Assembly (NCBI RefSeq): GCF_030247195.1
Contig: NC_080672.1
Coordinates: 374,332,166 to 374,396,165, forward strand
Direction: 5' to 3'
Length of the DNA: 64,000 nt
Source of the DNA: Topomyia yanbarensis
Taxonomy: Eukaryota > Arthropoda > Insecta > Diptera > Culicidae
Positions 22,040 to 34,700 of the stretch are shown here, in pieces; position 1 is the first letter of the stretch, and each line of letters starts with the position of its first letter. Below the pieces are notes generated by a model that was given only the letters and a program-made list of their open reading frames with translations, was not told the DNA's origin and ran no database searches. Position numbers and translations under genes: made by a program.

Positions 22040-23637
22040 TTTGTATAGGTGGAGAGTGTCAGCGAACGTATTTTTTTCTGTGGCATGTCTAATATCGCAG
22101 TACATCAAGATTGCTACATAGTTTCGTACGTTCCGAAATGGCAGAGGTTTTATAAACGACATTTCCAAAGTCCTAGCCGATTGGTGAACTGTGTTTTGTG
22201 TCCCAATATTTCGTTAAGCCTATGCTTAAAGTACTGTTTCAATCTAGCCTTGAAGATGGTACGATTGTCGATTCTCTGCATATCAAGGGGAAGTGCATTA
22301 AATTTGGTAGGACCAATAAAAAGAATTCGCTTTTGGCCAAGGTTTGTGACTGCTCGAATGCCTTGCAAGTTACTATTTAGGCGTTTCGTACGAGAACGTT
22401 AAAGTAGTAAAATGCATATTATGCTGCGCGATGGAGTTAGGTAGATTGTCGTATATGCATAATAGTGTTTGTACGTCACATAAGTGGGCTATGGGTAATA
22501 TATTGTGGGCACTTTCAGAGTATAACAACAAAGTCGAATATAAAAAAGGTTTTTTGAATATCATTTTCAAGGATCTGTTTTGTAGTGTTTGCAATTTAAG
22601 GTGAGAAGTCGCTGCTCGCCCCCATACCGATAATAAGTAGTTAAGTTGTGAATGAATGTATGCAAAGTAGTAGTTCAAAAGAGCTCGCTGTGGAGCAAAC
22701 GTTTCAACTCTCCACAAAATACCACAAGACGATGCCTTTCGACAAATTTTATATGGTGTGTCCAGGAGAACGTAGGATCTAAGTGTATACCCAAATATTT
22801 GAAACAGTCCACTTTTTCAATTGTACAATCTCTAAGTTTGGAATGATGGTAAAGTTTTTCGTATGGATCGAAAGATCATGTACTTAGTTTTAGAGAGGTT
22901 TAGTGATAATAAATTTGCTTTAAAATATTGGTCGAGAACACTTTAATCGCTATCGATCGAGTTAATAATAATATTGACATCAATGATGAGATAAAACAGA
23001 GCTGTGTCGTCAGTAAACAGTCTAGGAGTTCCGGTAAGCCTCAAGTTACCGAGGTCATTAGTATACAACAGAAATAACAAGGGTCCAATATTACTATCTT
23101 GAGGGACACTGATTCCAATGGGAGCAAGGCTACACGTTTTCCTATCCACAGATACAAATTGCTTTCTATTCGTCAAGTAACTATGAATAACAGAATGAGC
23201 AGTGTCCCTGATAGTCTGATACCGTAACATTCAAGCTTTATTAAAAAATTGTAATAATCTAGTAAGAAATAGTTTTTCGAGGATTTTGTTGAAAACGGAC
23301 AGTGTAGATATAAGACGATAATTATTACAGTCACAGCAATGTGTTACCTGATTTAAAAACAGGGACGACTTTAGCCACTTTGAGACAGTCAGGGTAATAA
23401 CCAGATTGAACAATTACAATGAAACATTGAGAAAGGATTCTAGCAAAAGCGCAAGAATTTCCTTTTAACATATTGACAGGAATGTTATCAGGGCCACAAC
23501 TCTTATCATCTAGGCTGTGATTATGCACTTCTTTTGTTGATGAAGGAAGTAAAAATATTGACTCACGGACGCGCCGAACATTACTTAAAGGACAAATGTT
23601 TGAGGTGGTGGGGATATCATTTGACAGTTTTTGCCCT
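22040..23637 (-). pseudogene. L2/CR1-like LINE ORF2, RT and C-terminal part, decayed
   Basis: Minus-strand frames give successive RT blocks: DKSCGPDNIPVNMLK, the fingers segment with VVPVFKSGN and NYRLISTLSVFNKILEK, then SVPQDSNIGPLLFLLYTNDL, LFTDDTALFY, and the distal YFAYIHSQLNYLLSVWG and KARLKQYF. The order and wording match L2/CR1-group non-LTR elements. The PQG box reads PQD and the YADD box reads FTDD, and the frame is broken several times, so it is inactive. Its upstream endonuclease part continues at 26188-26690 after a 2.5-kb insertion. Confidence 0.85.
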
Positions 23638-23661
23638 ATACTAGAGAAGAAGACATTAAAG

Positions 23662-26165
23662 ATTCGAGTGTGTATCTTCGTCGCGATCGGTTGACTCTCG
23701 TAGAGCTCCCTTCGCGTCGGTTAATTTTAATCATTTACGGCACTCCCTTCCGGTTATCGAAAGTGTGAATAACGGTGCAATTTAACGATAATACAAAGTA
23801 AAGTGGCTTATAAAAGCATTTTTCGACATATTTTCGACTGACGAGAGTGGTGACAGTTTGTGAAAATCTCATTCCGGCAAATGAAAAAAAAATCTTTTCC
23901 TCGCATTACGGGCCGTCGATTACCGATGCAAGGACAATAAAAGTGCACAGAAAACATCTAGAAACACAGTGTACATTCTAAAAATAGTGAAAAATGGTTT
24001 TTCAGAAAATAAAATTCGATCCGAAAAGTGAAAAATACGGAGATAAGAAAAATTGACATATTCAAATAATTGGTGTTTCACCAGCGACTACCAGGTGTCG
24101 CCCCAAAATTCTTCGCCCGAAAAATAGGTGGCAAACCAGCCGGTCGGTGCTCAGCTAATTTCGTCCGCGTTCCTTGTCACTTATTATTTTTATTGGGTGT
24201 TTCATTGGCGGTGCTATCTTTGAAAATGAGCCGCCTTGGAGATTCACCTGTCTTTGCTTTCTTATTCTATTGCAAATGAGTAGAGGTTTTGATTCTTTTA
24301 CATTCGGGATTACAGATATTTTGTCGCATGTAAATTTTGGGTGTTCGTTGATGTGATGGCACTGTAAGGGAACACGTATCCGCCGGTCGACCAACTTTTC
24401 TTTGGACTGAGCAAACTAATTTCTATGTTTGGGATTTGTTTTACCAACGGGGCAACTGATCCACAGAGCATTCAATGTGCTTAGAGAAAACACATGGCCT
24501 TACGTTCGGGCCTGGCCGGCGCCGGTATTGATCAATACTTTAGGATTACCAGGAGTTGCACATTGAAAGATGTTTCGCTATTCCCAAGCATAATTATCTA
24601 GGGTGGGTGCTCCTATAGTTGAGGTGTACCAATAGTTGCAGTAGTGGGTTATACGCCTAACTAAGATACCAACCATCAACAAATATTTTTTTATCGATTC
24701 ATCGCACTAAAATTATGCGACAATAAAACTGTTATCCTTCAAATTTGCTCAAATAACTATTGAAAAAAATTATTTTCTTAGAATTTTGAGCTCCCTTGCA
24801 CCTATAGTTGATGTAGTGTACCTATAGTTGCAAGTCCCATAAGAAAGCAATGGGATTTGCAACAATAGGAACCGAAATTAGCGATTGCACCACTATTAGC
24901 ACATGTGTTCCTATAGTGGTACAAGCGGTTTTGAATACATAAATTGGTTACTAAGCCATCTTTATATTTTTCCTATGAAGTAGGGACTGAAAGCTTTCGT
25001 TTAATGTAATTACATTGCCCATAGGTCTATTAATCGATTTTTTATCAAAAGTTTTCCTTAAGCATGCGACTATTGGTACATCCACCCTACTTATTCTGTG
25101 TGCAACTTCAGCTAGTCCAGATCGATAACGGAGTAGCAGCCAGGGGTGGTCGCACAAGCTCAATGTTCGATATAATCGTTCGTATACGTGTATTTCACAA
25201 ACAATCCCGTATGGAAGATAGGAAATACTTTCGTTGATGTATTACATCTCGAGCTATCATAACTCTTTGTCTGTATAACGTGTTATCACTCGGTAGTTTG
25301 CAACCCAAAAATATATCGTAGAGAAGGAATAGCGAAATTAGACTAAATAATGTCGCAATAAATAGTGATCCGGCCCATTACGCAGATAAGATTAGCTTTT
25401 CTAGGCAATACTCCCACGGTCCGCAGTGTGGGGTTGGAATTGCTTTTGTTTGGTAAACGTGGGAGTATGGTGACCGGCCGCCCAGAGTTTGGAACGAACC
25501 AAAAACAAGATCTTTATTTTCGAGCGATCGTGTTCTCGAAGTCTAACTAAACTACTACGTAGTGCTTTGCAGGTCGCATCGCTTGCTTTAGAGCGAATCC
25601 TAGACCCTATTCCATTCCAAACCACTAACTCCGCGACACCTATGGAAGAGTCTGATGCACCTTCTGTATAAGATTCCGCACGACCACCGACACGATAGAA
25701 ACCACAAACAAATTCGTCGCGTGATTGAATATTATTAAAAAATATAAGCACTGCTCCTTATAGCCGGCTATCCGGAGTTCAAGTTGCTCATTTTGCTAAT
25801 CGTAATAATACAAAAATTTCCCAAATTCTCGGCAGCCGGCTGCCCAGAGCAATTATTACATGATAACGCTATTGGCACGTTTACTAACCACTCTCCCCTT
25901 CCCGTGATACATGTGGAGATGCAGAGGATTCCTCGATCTCTAGTAGCAACATGTATCGGACTAACATTCCTTCCTTTCCCAGAAGATCAACATTCAGACG
26001 TAGTCGGCGTCGGTATTGATCAGCATGCAGGGATCAGAATAGATTGTACAATGTGGCTAATCAAGTTATTCCCAAGCATGTTGTTCCAATGAACATTTTG
26101 CAACCTAATTTGGTTCTGGTCAAAAACGGAGTAGCAACTACGGGCGATCTCTTATGCTTATGCTT
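23662..26165 (+). mobile_element. Retroposon cluster inserted in the L2/CR1-like LINE
   Basis: The left and right boundaries carry near-identical words of about 23-24 bp (TATACTAGAGAAGAAGACAT at 23637 and TATACTAGAGAAAAAAACAT at 26165), and the LINE continues on both sides, so this is a target duplication. The right end has a simple tail (CTTATGCTTATGCTTAT). Two related 3'-end-like segments occur (about 24480-25160 and 25980-26165; shared CGGTATTGATCA, TATTCCCAAGCAT, ACGGAGTAGCA), so the insert is itself composite. The block 25160-25680 has a second copy at 46335-48420. No intact frame. Confidence 0.65.
24599..25089. mobile_element. hAT-like TIR insertion with CCTATAGTTG motifs
   Basis: Ends TAGGGTGGGTGCTCCTATAG (left) and TAGGGTGGATGTACCAATAG (complement of right). 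It interrupts a 3'-end segment whose paralogue near 26070 is continuous. The word CCTATAGTTG and close variants recur inside. The flanking 8 bp do not match well, so the duplication has decayed or the class is wrong. Confidence 0.6.
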
Positions 26166-26187
26166 ATACTAGAGAAAAAAACATTAA

Positions 26188-26690
26188 AAGTCCAACAGAC
26201 TTTTGCATTATTGTTGGTTTTTTTACCATCGATGATTAGATTTATCTGGTAGTGTTTTTTGCTAAACCAAAAATTCGTTCTAGGTTTTTCGATAGTTTTG
26301 AATGAGATGTGTTAGTAAGAAGATTTTTTTACCCGTAGTTTTGTAGTATCGACCTTTTTGGATACATACAATAGCATTTGCTTCAGATGTTGATCCGCGG
26401 GATTACTTTTGAGACGCTGAAGGGAATTGCTCTTTATTTTTACTACAGTCTATAAAACCAATCACTATAACATCTATGGAAGTTTTACAACCCTCAAGGG
26501 TTTGCAAAATTCCATCAAATTTAGATAGATTGTTTATACCTCATACGGTCCACTGCGAAATTTTTAGTGTCTGGTTATCATTATTTATATAATTGTCATT
26601 AAAATCGTAAATATGATCGAAAGAAAAATTATTGATTGTGTTATCCATTAGGATTTACTAATATACTATCTCAGTATGCATGGCAAACCA
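26188..26690 (-). pseudogene. L2/CR1-like LINE endonuclease N-terminal fragment
   Basis: On the minus strand a broken frame gives an endonuclease-like opening (TLKISQW, then a DGILQ-LEGCKTSIDVIVI phrase), the usual start of L2/Jockey-type apurinic endonuclease domains. Orientation and position fit the missing 5' part of the RT relic at 22040-23637. Many stops. Confidence 0.55.
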
Positions 26691-29600
26691 GAACAATACT
26701 TAAAAGAGCAGGGCTGGCAACACGGATCTCACTTTCAACGTTCAGATCCCGCGCAATTTGAATCTGGACTGGTGGGCAGCTCCAGCTTTAATATAAGCGC
26801 AATATATCGCGTGGTAATTTGAGAGCACTTCATTCTACTGCGTTCCAAGCAACACTTTGAAAATTGAAGAGGAAAAAAGCGAACAGCGAATCAGTACTCT
26901 CGCTTTGTATTGCCTTAATTGAATCCGGCAGTCATTTTTGGGTATGTATATCGCAGATATCATTACACAAGCCGTTGTCGATACCACTTCGCCGCATCGA
27001 TCATGCGGGAGCGTATTCCGAGGGGGTATAACTGAGGCTGATATAGCCGCTCATGGCTGTGGCTCTACACACCAATCGATGCGAGTCCCAGCGGGGCACC
27101 CCTCGTTGTACTGCAAGCAGTCCGTCGGACTGTGCGCACCCCATATGGCGTCATCAGAAGCACCAACCACCATCAGAGCCAACGTGGAAGCTTTGGTTGG
27201 TTGCAACTGCTGGCCAGACTTGCCCTGAGATGAGACGATGGTGAGCCTACACCAAATGTACAAATAAAGTAATTTCCAAGTTTTCTTGTTTGTTTGCATC
27301 CCACTTGAGTAAAGTGTAATGCTCTTGGCAGGCACGTACCGTCAATAACGATAAACCACCTCAATTGTTAAGGTTATTGAAAATTTTAAAATTCTAATGA
27401 CCACTCTGAGTGTTGTTTTTGTACCTACATATTTTCTAAAGAGTTATTTCTGCTAAATAGCTTCGAAGAAAGCGAAACTAATCTTTTCGCTTTGGGCATC
27501 CATTCCATCCAACAGGTGCTTCTTCCATTTTTTGCCGCTTAGGTATAATGTTGCAAACAACCTGCGCTAACACGATAATGACCCTAATTCAATGGTTGCA
27601 AAGTTCGTGCTTCTTTGCAGAACCACCCAAATGGGAAGCTTAACCCTGAGTGCAATTCCGGCAACCATTACATCAAGGAATAACAATTGATTTATAGTTG
27701 TTTGTAATTATTTTTCAGTCGTGGGAGACGTTGCTGTGGCGGCTGTGGTTACAGTAGAGGGAAGCGGTTACAGTCGTGTCGGTTTCGAAGATGATTTGCG
27801 CCGTAAGATGTGATGCGTAATATGAGATGCTGGTGGTTCGATTGAAGAAACCGGTTGCACTAGACTACCCGCATTGAGTTCTGTAATTGGAGAGCCATTT
27901 GTGCTGGTGATAAGTTGAAATTAGCCAAACTTGTTGTGGTTAAATAACCCAGTTTTACACAGTTCCTCGTCGTTTCCATATAAACTTCCATATGTTGAAA
28001 CGCAACTATGTATGTATTACAAAACGTGAAACATCTGATTTTTTAATTCAATAAAAAACAATCTACAGAACTGACAATGTTTCATGGAGATGTTCAGTAT
28101 GAAACGTGTAGTGATTTGACAATCTGGCCAAACAGTGTCCGTCGCAGATTGTTCTGCCCAGCCAATACCCACCGCAATTAACTTTTATTGAAATCTCTGC
28201 AGCAGCTCATTCGTCGTCGTCGGCATCGTCGACTCCGTTAAGTGCATATATTTTCCTCGCTAAAAGCGCATTACAGTGTCTCCAAGATCTTGTGCAGGAC
28301 GAGGAGTGGAGCACAGAAACACCACACAAAAGCATAATTTCTGCGACGTATTATTTATCTGCCAGCGTTGCCTTATTTTATGGATTTCTCTCGAGGTTTT
28401 TATGCCTCTTTCGTGTAAATTTTATGTCTGGTTTTTCAAGCTCTGCATATCAGCGGTCCTGCTTTCGAAGGAACTGAAGGCTGAAGTGATTTCGTATGTG
28501 TTCACCGTAACGTGTATTCTATCAAAGCGGTCAATGACAGCGAGAAGCCTGAACGACGACGTGGCCATTGACCGTTACTTTGAAAAGATTCGAATTTTGC
28601 TTCGACGCGAACATTGCAAATCTGTTTGTCTGTGATGTAAACTACAACTAGAACCGGCACGGTATACTAGACTAAGCACTAATCAAACTAGAAAACCTAC
28701 TCTTGAACTTGACTCAATTGACGTCTGTTGCAAAGAAGTACAACCAGACTAAAACACCTGGGGGAGGTACCCTCTTCGCACCTACCTTTCATTTTTATTA
28801 CTGCACTCCGTAGCACTATGATTTTTTGCAGGCGTCTATTCGATTCAACTTCAGTTCCATACTGTTATTGAGACGGAGTGGTTCATAATTTCCTCGCGGT
28901 AGCTGAATTTCACCTTACCACCAACCCAATTCAGCTAAGCCGGTGGGGTGGGGTGCAGCAGAGACACTGTTATTAAACGGTCGGAACACGTTTGCTTTCG
29001 AAATTTGAATTTTTTTCTTTTCTGGCATAGTCCCACATACTTCGGCCATCGAGTGGTGCTACCGTCGGCGTCGATTCCGTTTGGTATTTGGTTGGTGTTT
29101 CACCTGTTCGCGCGTGTCGAGATTTATTGATGACGATACATTTTTGTATGCGCGTTTTGAATAAAACTAGAAAATACGAGGCCATCTAATTGATGGACGG
29201 AATAGCGATTTTATTGTTTTTTTTGTACTTATTTACTATGTGCGTCTAAATTGTTGAACTCACTAAAAACCGCCTTGACGAAAATGTTCCAAATACAACA
29301 ACCAAAGAAGCCTTCATGTATTTTCAAATCGGCCATCCGAAAAATCTCGGGATAACCAATAAAACATTCAACTGGTCATTCACACTTGCACATAGAAACC
29401 CCAAATTACCGGCACCTGTCGAAGTTAGCAGGGACGACGCGAGATTTAGTTTTGTTTATCTTTCTTCGATTTGATTGGGCATTCGCAGTATTTGGAATAT
29501 CTTTGTCGCCCCAACCTACCGTCTCTGGGAGGAAAAAGAAGTGATGAACAAATTTAATTTGCATACAAAACCAGAACGTAATATAATGGTCGTATGCCAG

Positions 29601-29738
29601 CAACAGTTAGTCGTTCACCTCAATACAGTTTTGCGAATTGATGACGATTTCTCCGATTTCATATATGCGCGATAGGGTGGTCGCTAGAAGGCCCAAAAAA
29701 ACAGTTTTTGAGGACTTAATCGATCTACTCTGGAGACG
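26691..29738. other. Unassigned region, no gene supported
   Basis: Several frames of 60-119 residues occur (for example 26938-27228 and 28276-28635), but none has a recognisable domain or clear splice framing. No terminal repeats were identified. A host 5' exon or promoter cannot be excluded, since 28140-28640 is less AT-rich than its surroundings. Confidence 0.35.
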
Positions 29739-29746
29739 ATTCCTAG

Positions 29747-31239
29747 TAGGGTTCGCAGTACCGACCCATTTTGGCGAGAACCGGTACTGCGGTACTCAAG
29801 CCCCCAGTCCCGGTAGTACCGGTACTCGGATATTTTTTTCAAATAATTCGAGAAACGCTTCAAAGTGAGATTGATTGCTCAAACTGATGTCTCATTGCAG
29901 CAGGAGGTATTTTTCGAAGGCGGCACCTTTATTTCAAATCTAGGCCACTTTGAATTCAATAACTGTTTAGCGGTGCAACTTTCGTCGACTTCAACAGATG
30001 GTAAATCTATGAAACCCTATTATCAACAGTAAATCGAAGCGAGAATGTAAATATGTTCACGTTGGTCGCATTTCCTTTCGGCATTTTCGCTTTGCTGCAA
30101 ATTGGATTCGACTTTTGTACATACCAAGGCTCCTAATTTCCTGTAAACTATGGAGTTGTGCTGAATTTTTCGATCACCAAAAATTACGAATCGCTCATAT
30201 GAAGCAGTTCACCAATTCTAAAATTGCTACTAAATCGCTGTTCGTTTTTTATAGATAAAGATTTAGGGGCAAAACAAATACAGACACAGTCTTATTACGC
30301 GCCACCCAGTAAGTAATTGGAACCAATCAGAATGTCACTAGTAAACAAATTATTACTCTTATGATAGATGTGAATACTTTGAAATTTAGTAGAAGTTAGT
30401 TGAAGTTTTTATAAATAGTGCAGGAATTTGAGCATATCTTTGAATTCAACAATTGCTAAGCGGTGCGACTTTCGTCGACTTCGACATATAGTAAATGTAA
30501 TAAACCCTATTATCAACAGTAAATTGAAATGAGAATGTAAAACCGTGTACGCTGGTCGCATTTCCTCTCGGTATTATCGCTTTGCTGTAACTTGGTGCTG
30601 ACTTTTATGCAACATAAGGTTCCTAGTTTCCTGCTAACTATGGAGTTTTGCTGACTTTCCAGATCACCAAAAATTACGGATCGTATCAATCGAAGCTGTT
30701 CACCAACTCTCAAATTATAAGCTAGTAAATCGCTGTTCGTTCTTTTATAGATAAAGATTTAAGCGCAAACCAAATGCAGACATGACTTAGGCCAAAGTCT
30801 TATTACGCGTCAGTGAATAATTAGAACCAATCAGAATGTCGATAATAAAAAAAATCAGAACAATTCCTCACGTCCCTTATGTGAATACTTTGAAATTTAG
30901 TAGAAGCTCTAGTTGAAATTTTACTTCGACCAAATAGTGTAGGAATTTGAACATATCGTTCAGTACAATGGGAGTTAGTAATGTTTAACCTCATTTCCCC
31001 ACAAAGGCGTAAGCTGAACGATTTATGTAGAAGGTAATTCAATATTATTAAAACCCATCTTGCAGACCGACATTTGGAAACGGGTCCACCAATAGAGTCT
31101 ACATATATTTCATGAAAAAAAATTTCATGGTACCGAAAATACCGGTACTGTCTTTTGTTCAGTACCGGTATTACGGTACCAATAATGGGTCGGTATTCCC
31201 GGGATTTTCGGTACCGGTATTACCGATACCACAACCCTA
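29747..31239. mobile_element. hAT element, 1.49 kb, perfect 8-bp target duplication
   Basis: ATTCCTAG lies at 29739-29746 and 31240-31247. Termini are TAGGGTTCGCAGTACCG and, complementing the right end, TAGGGTTGTGGTATCGG, followed on both sides by ACCGGTA-rich subterminal words. No transposase is recognisable, so it is non-autonomous. The interior is mostly a tandem duplication. Confidence 0.9.
29955..30930 (+). repeat. Tandem duplication of about 487 bp inside the hAT element
   Basis: GCGGTGCAACTTTCGTCGAC near 29970 and GCGGTGCGACTTTCGTCGAC near 30457 start parallel segments that stay similar through TATTATCAACAGTAAAT, GATCACCAAAAATTACG, AATCGCTGTTCG and TACTTTGAAATTTAGTAGAA. Confidence 0.8.
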
Positions 31240-31422
31240 ATTCCTAGTCCTGCTACAAGTCCGCTCCAAATTGTATTCGAATTGAAGAAATTTAGCTGCC
31301 GAACCAACGTGCATGAAGTTTGATTTTCTGTAATTCACATGGAGAAAATCCACTAGTTCGCCTTTAACCTGCTATGTGGCACTGTCTTCGATTGTCTACA
31401 AGTTTGTCGAAGACTGCCAATG

Positions 31423-32682
31423 CACTATGGTCCCAAAGCTGTATTTAGGAAGACAAAACTGTTTGCGCCCAAACCATTGATTTTAGATATATAGTATCTT
31501 CGGCAAACTTTTTTAGAACTTCCTTGCCGATTTTTTATATTAGTTGTATTAAGGTGGTCCTTATGGTTAGGGTGTTCAAAGTATCAACTTTTTAGTTATA
31601 AATCAATCAAATTGAAGCAACTTTTCTGAAGAAACTATATGGCTATCTCTAATGGTTCATGTGTTATATTTTTTGCAATATTTAAGGTAGGGTGGCTCTA
31701 TAAAAATTGGTTTTCTATAAATATCTTTTTATGTGTTAATTTCTCGCAAATACATTGTTCTAGAGGTTTTTAGAATTTTTGTAAATGCACATTTTTGCCG
31801 AAGGAATAAAGTTTCTATCACTTTTGTTTGCCTAGGCGATTTTCAAAACAAAAATGGTGTTTCTCAAAGCGATAATCTCCCAAGATTGCAAATGGATTGA
31901 AAAAACTGCGAGTGTTATTTCCGTGAAAAAATAAATTTAAAAAAATGGTGTTATTTCAACAAAAATCGTTCATAACTTTTCAAATAGACGAGATGTCATT
32001 TCATACATTGATTTGTCGTAAATACTTTGTATGGCACATATTTTTGCTGAAGGAACAAAGTTATTATCTCGCCTATTTGAAAAGGTATTAACGATTTTTG
32101 TTGAAAAATACACCATTGTTTTCAATTTTTTTTTATAGAAATAAAGCTCTCGCAGTTTTTTTCAATAAAAACTAGCAAAGATTCGATCTTTCAAATGAAA
32201 TTAAAAGAATGAAAATACATTTGCAATCTTGGACATTTTGTTCTGAAAATCGCCTGTAACTAGGCAAACAAAAGAGATAGAATCTTTATTCAAAATGTGC
32301 ATTTACAAAAGCTCTAAAAACCTCTAGAACAAAGTATTTGCTAGAAATTGACGCATAAAATGATATTTATAGAAAACCAAATTTTCTAGAGTTACCCTAC
32401 CTTAAATATTACAAAAAGCATAACACATGAACCATTAGAGATAGCCATATAGTTTCTTCCGAAAAGTTGCTTCAATTTGATTGATTTATAACTTTGTAGT
32501 ACATTATGTAGCTGAATTTTACATATATAAAAAGTTGATACTATGAACACCCTAATACAACTAATATAATAAAATCGGCAAGGAAGTTCTAAAAAAGTTT
32601 GCCGAAGATACTATATATCTAAAACCAACGGTTTAGGCGCAAACAGTTTTGTCTTCCTAAATACAGCTTTGGGACCATAGTG
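31423..32682. mobile_element. Long-palindrome foldback element, 1.26 kb, CAATG duplication
   Basis: Both ends begin CACTATGGTCCCAAAGCTGT in inverted orientation. CAATG precedes the left end (31418-31422) and follows the right (32683-32687). The arms remain largely complementary to the centre near 32040 (for example AACTGTTTGCGCC facing GGCGCAAACAGTT). It has arms of about 0.6 kb, no spacer domain and no coding frame. Confidence 0.85.
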
Positions 32683-32689
32683 CAATGTA

Positions 32690-34700
32690 TCCAGATTTGT
32701 TAAAAGTTTCTTTTCGAGACTTGTGCTACTGGCGCGGTGGAACTGGGTTCTCGGAAGGCTCCCCGTCAGAATCACTCACTACAATTGCAGACGAGACTGG
32801 AAATGTCACCTACTAAAATACTGCTTAAGGAGAATTTCAGCGGGTCGTGATTCTGATTGTGATACTTAGTGTACGGTTCAGATGTGCGAGCATAGGGACT
32901 TTATGATGGCGTGGGAAGGAGCGATTAATTGTGTGCCCTTGAGACCGTGTTAATCAGATTTTAAATGCTATAGCGTTCTCTAAATCATCGTAGCTTTTTG
33001 TGTTGGCGAAATATTGGACGTAGTTGTACGTGGATGATCGCGCTTGCATGTTTGTCTCTGTGTATCATCGCGAAGGGCTCGGACGTTTGTAAATTATTGT
33101 GCTCGATCACGTGGGCGTGTGTATGTCGAGTGAACGTTTATATATCGCGTGTATGTAACTGCGCATGTATAAATTCGATTTTACAGCCGTGTGTCCATTC
33201 GCATATTCGCGTGTGTTCTTGGATGATCGCGCGCGGACCGTAGATCTGATACTTAATTTTCAGTGTACGGTTCAGATGCTAGAAGAGTGAGTTCTCCCAT
33301 ATCGCTAAAGTTCCCGGTCATGTCGCATTGGAATGTGTTGTCTAGTGGAGCGTCATTTTTTTCTAATTGACCAACTGAAGGCATGAACCTAAGCTGCTAG
33401 GGCCGAGAGTAGGGACTTCCGGACGTAGCCGATTCCTGATCGCGCGAACACGGGCGTTTGTAGGTTCACTCTTTTTATCGCGTTTATAAATCTATTAGTG
33501 CATAACATTCGCTTAATCACCGGGGTTTTTCATGTTTGCGAGACCGCGAGCTTTGGTGTGCGTGGATGATCGTGAAGGTCTTAAGCGTTTGTATGTTAAC
33601 GTGCAGAATGCTAGAAGCGAATGAGTTTTCCCATATCACTAGGGTGACCGGTCATGTCGCCATGGGAAGGGTTGTTTAGTGGATATGAGGGTCATTTTTT
33701 TATTGGTCCAACTGAAGGTATGCATCTATGCTACTAGGGCCGAGGATACTTTTCGACGAGACCGATTCATGATCACGCGAACACATGTGTCCGCGTTTGA
33801 GAGCGCGTTTATAAATATAATGCTTATAAATGCAAAAACGTTCACTTAAGGTTCAACTGAGAACACCTCAATAATCGGCTATCTTGGAAAACGAAAAAAA
33901 CAGTTTTTTTCTCACACCGTTGGAAAAATCTTCAGGAAATTGAATCAATGTATTCGGGGTATTGGTAGAGTATTACTTAACGATTTTCATGACGATTTTT
34001 TCAACGGTGTGAGAAAAAACTCCTTTTTTCGTTTTTCAAGGTGGCCGCTTTTTTTGTTTCCGAGATCGCAGGCGTAGCTGTGCGGTGACGAAGCTCACAA
34101 GTTTGTATGTTAACGTATTTGTCGCGTCTGCTAGCGTGTATGTAATCATTTGTATAAGTGTGGTCATTCGCATATTCGCGTGTGTTCTTGAATGGCCGGG
34201 CGGACTGTGAATCTGATGCTAAATTTTCAGTGTACGGATCAGATACTAGAAGAGAGTTGCCCCATATCACTAGAGTTCCCAGCCATGTCGCCATGGAACG
34301 GGGCGTCTAGTGAATATGAGCGTCATTTTTTTATTAGTCCAACTGAAGCCATGGACCTGTACTACTAGGGCCGAGGGTAGGGACTTGCGGACGAGACCGA
34401 TTTATGATCGCGCGTGCGGTAGGTTAATTCTTGAGATCGCGTTTGTAAATTTATAGGTGTCAAAGAGTTCATTTAATTATCGGGATGCTTTAATGTTGGC
34501 GAGATCCTGGGCGTAGGTATATATGGATGATTGCAATTGCATGTTTGTATGTGTAACCAGGTTTGTATTATCGCGAAGGCCTCGAGCGTTTGTGCGTTTG
34601 GATTGTGAGCATATATGAAAGAATATGCAATTGATTGTGCTAGTGAGTGTTAGTATAAGTCTAATTTAAGATATAGTAAAAACGTAAACATAGCATGCCG
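32690..34700 (+). repeat. Composite GATCGCG-rich repeat, copy B
   Basis: Same head (GAATCACTCACTACAATTGC near 32771), internal units (GTCATGTCGCATTGGAATG near 33307, then near 33650 and 34287) and AT-rich tail (TCTAATTTAAGATATAG near 34660) as copy A, in the same orientation. Unit spacing is irregular here because of a partial unit and a nested MITE. Non-coding. Confidence 0.75.
33875..34050. mobile_element. MITE nested in composite repeat B
   Basis: Left arm TTGGAAAACGAAAAAAACAG and CTCACACCGTTG; right arm is its near reverse complement (CAACGGTGTGAG, CGTTTTTCAAGG). Flanking sequence matches the uninterrupted units elsewhere (ACGTTCACTTAA on the left, CGAGATCGCAGGCG on the right), so it is an insertion, but the exact ends are uncertain. 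Confidence 0.7.

Noticed and set aside
26938..27335. Overlapping frames of 94-96 residues on both strands
   Set aside because: No recognisable domain, and frames on both strands are expected where GC content rises.
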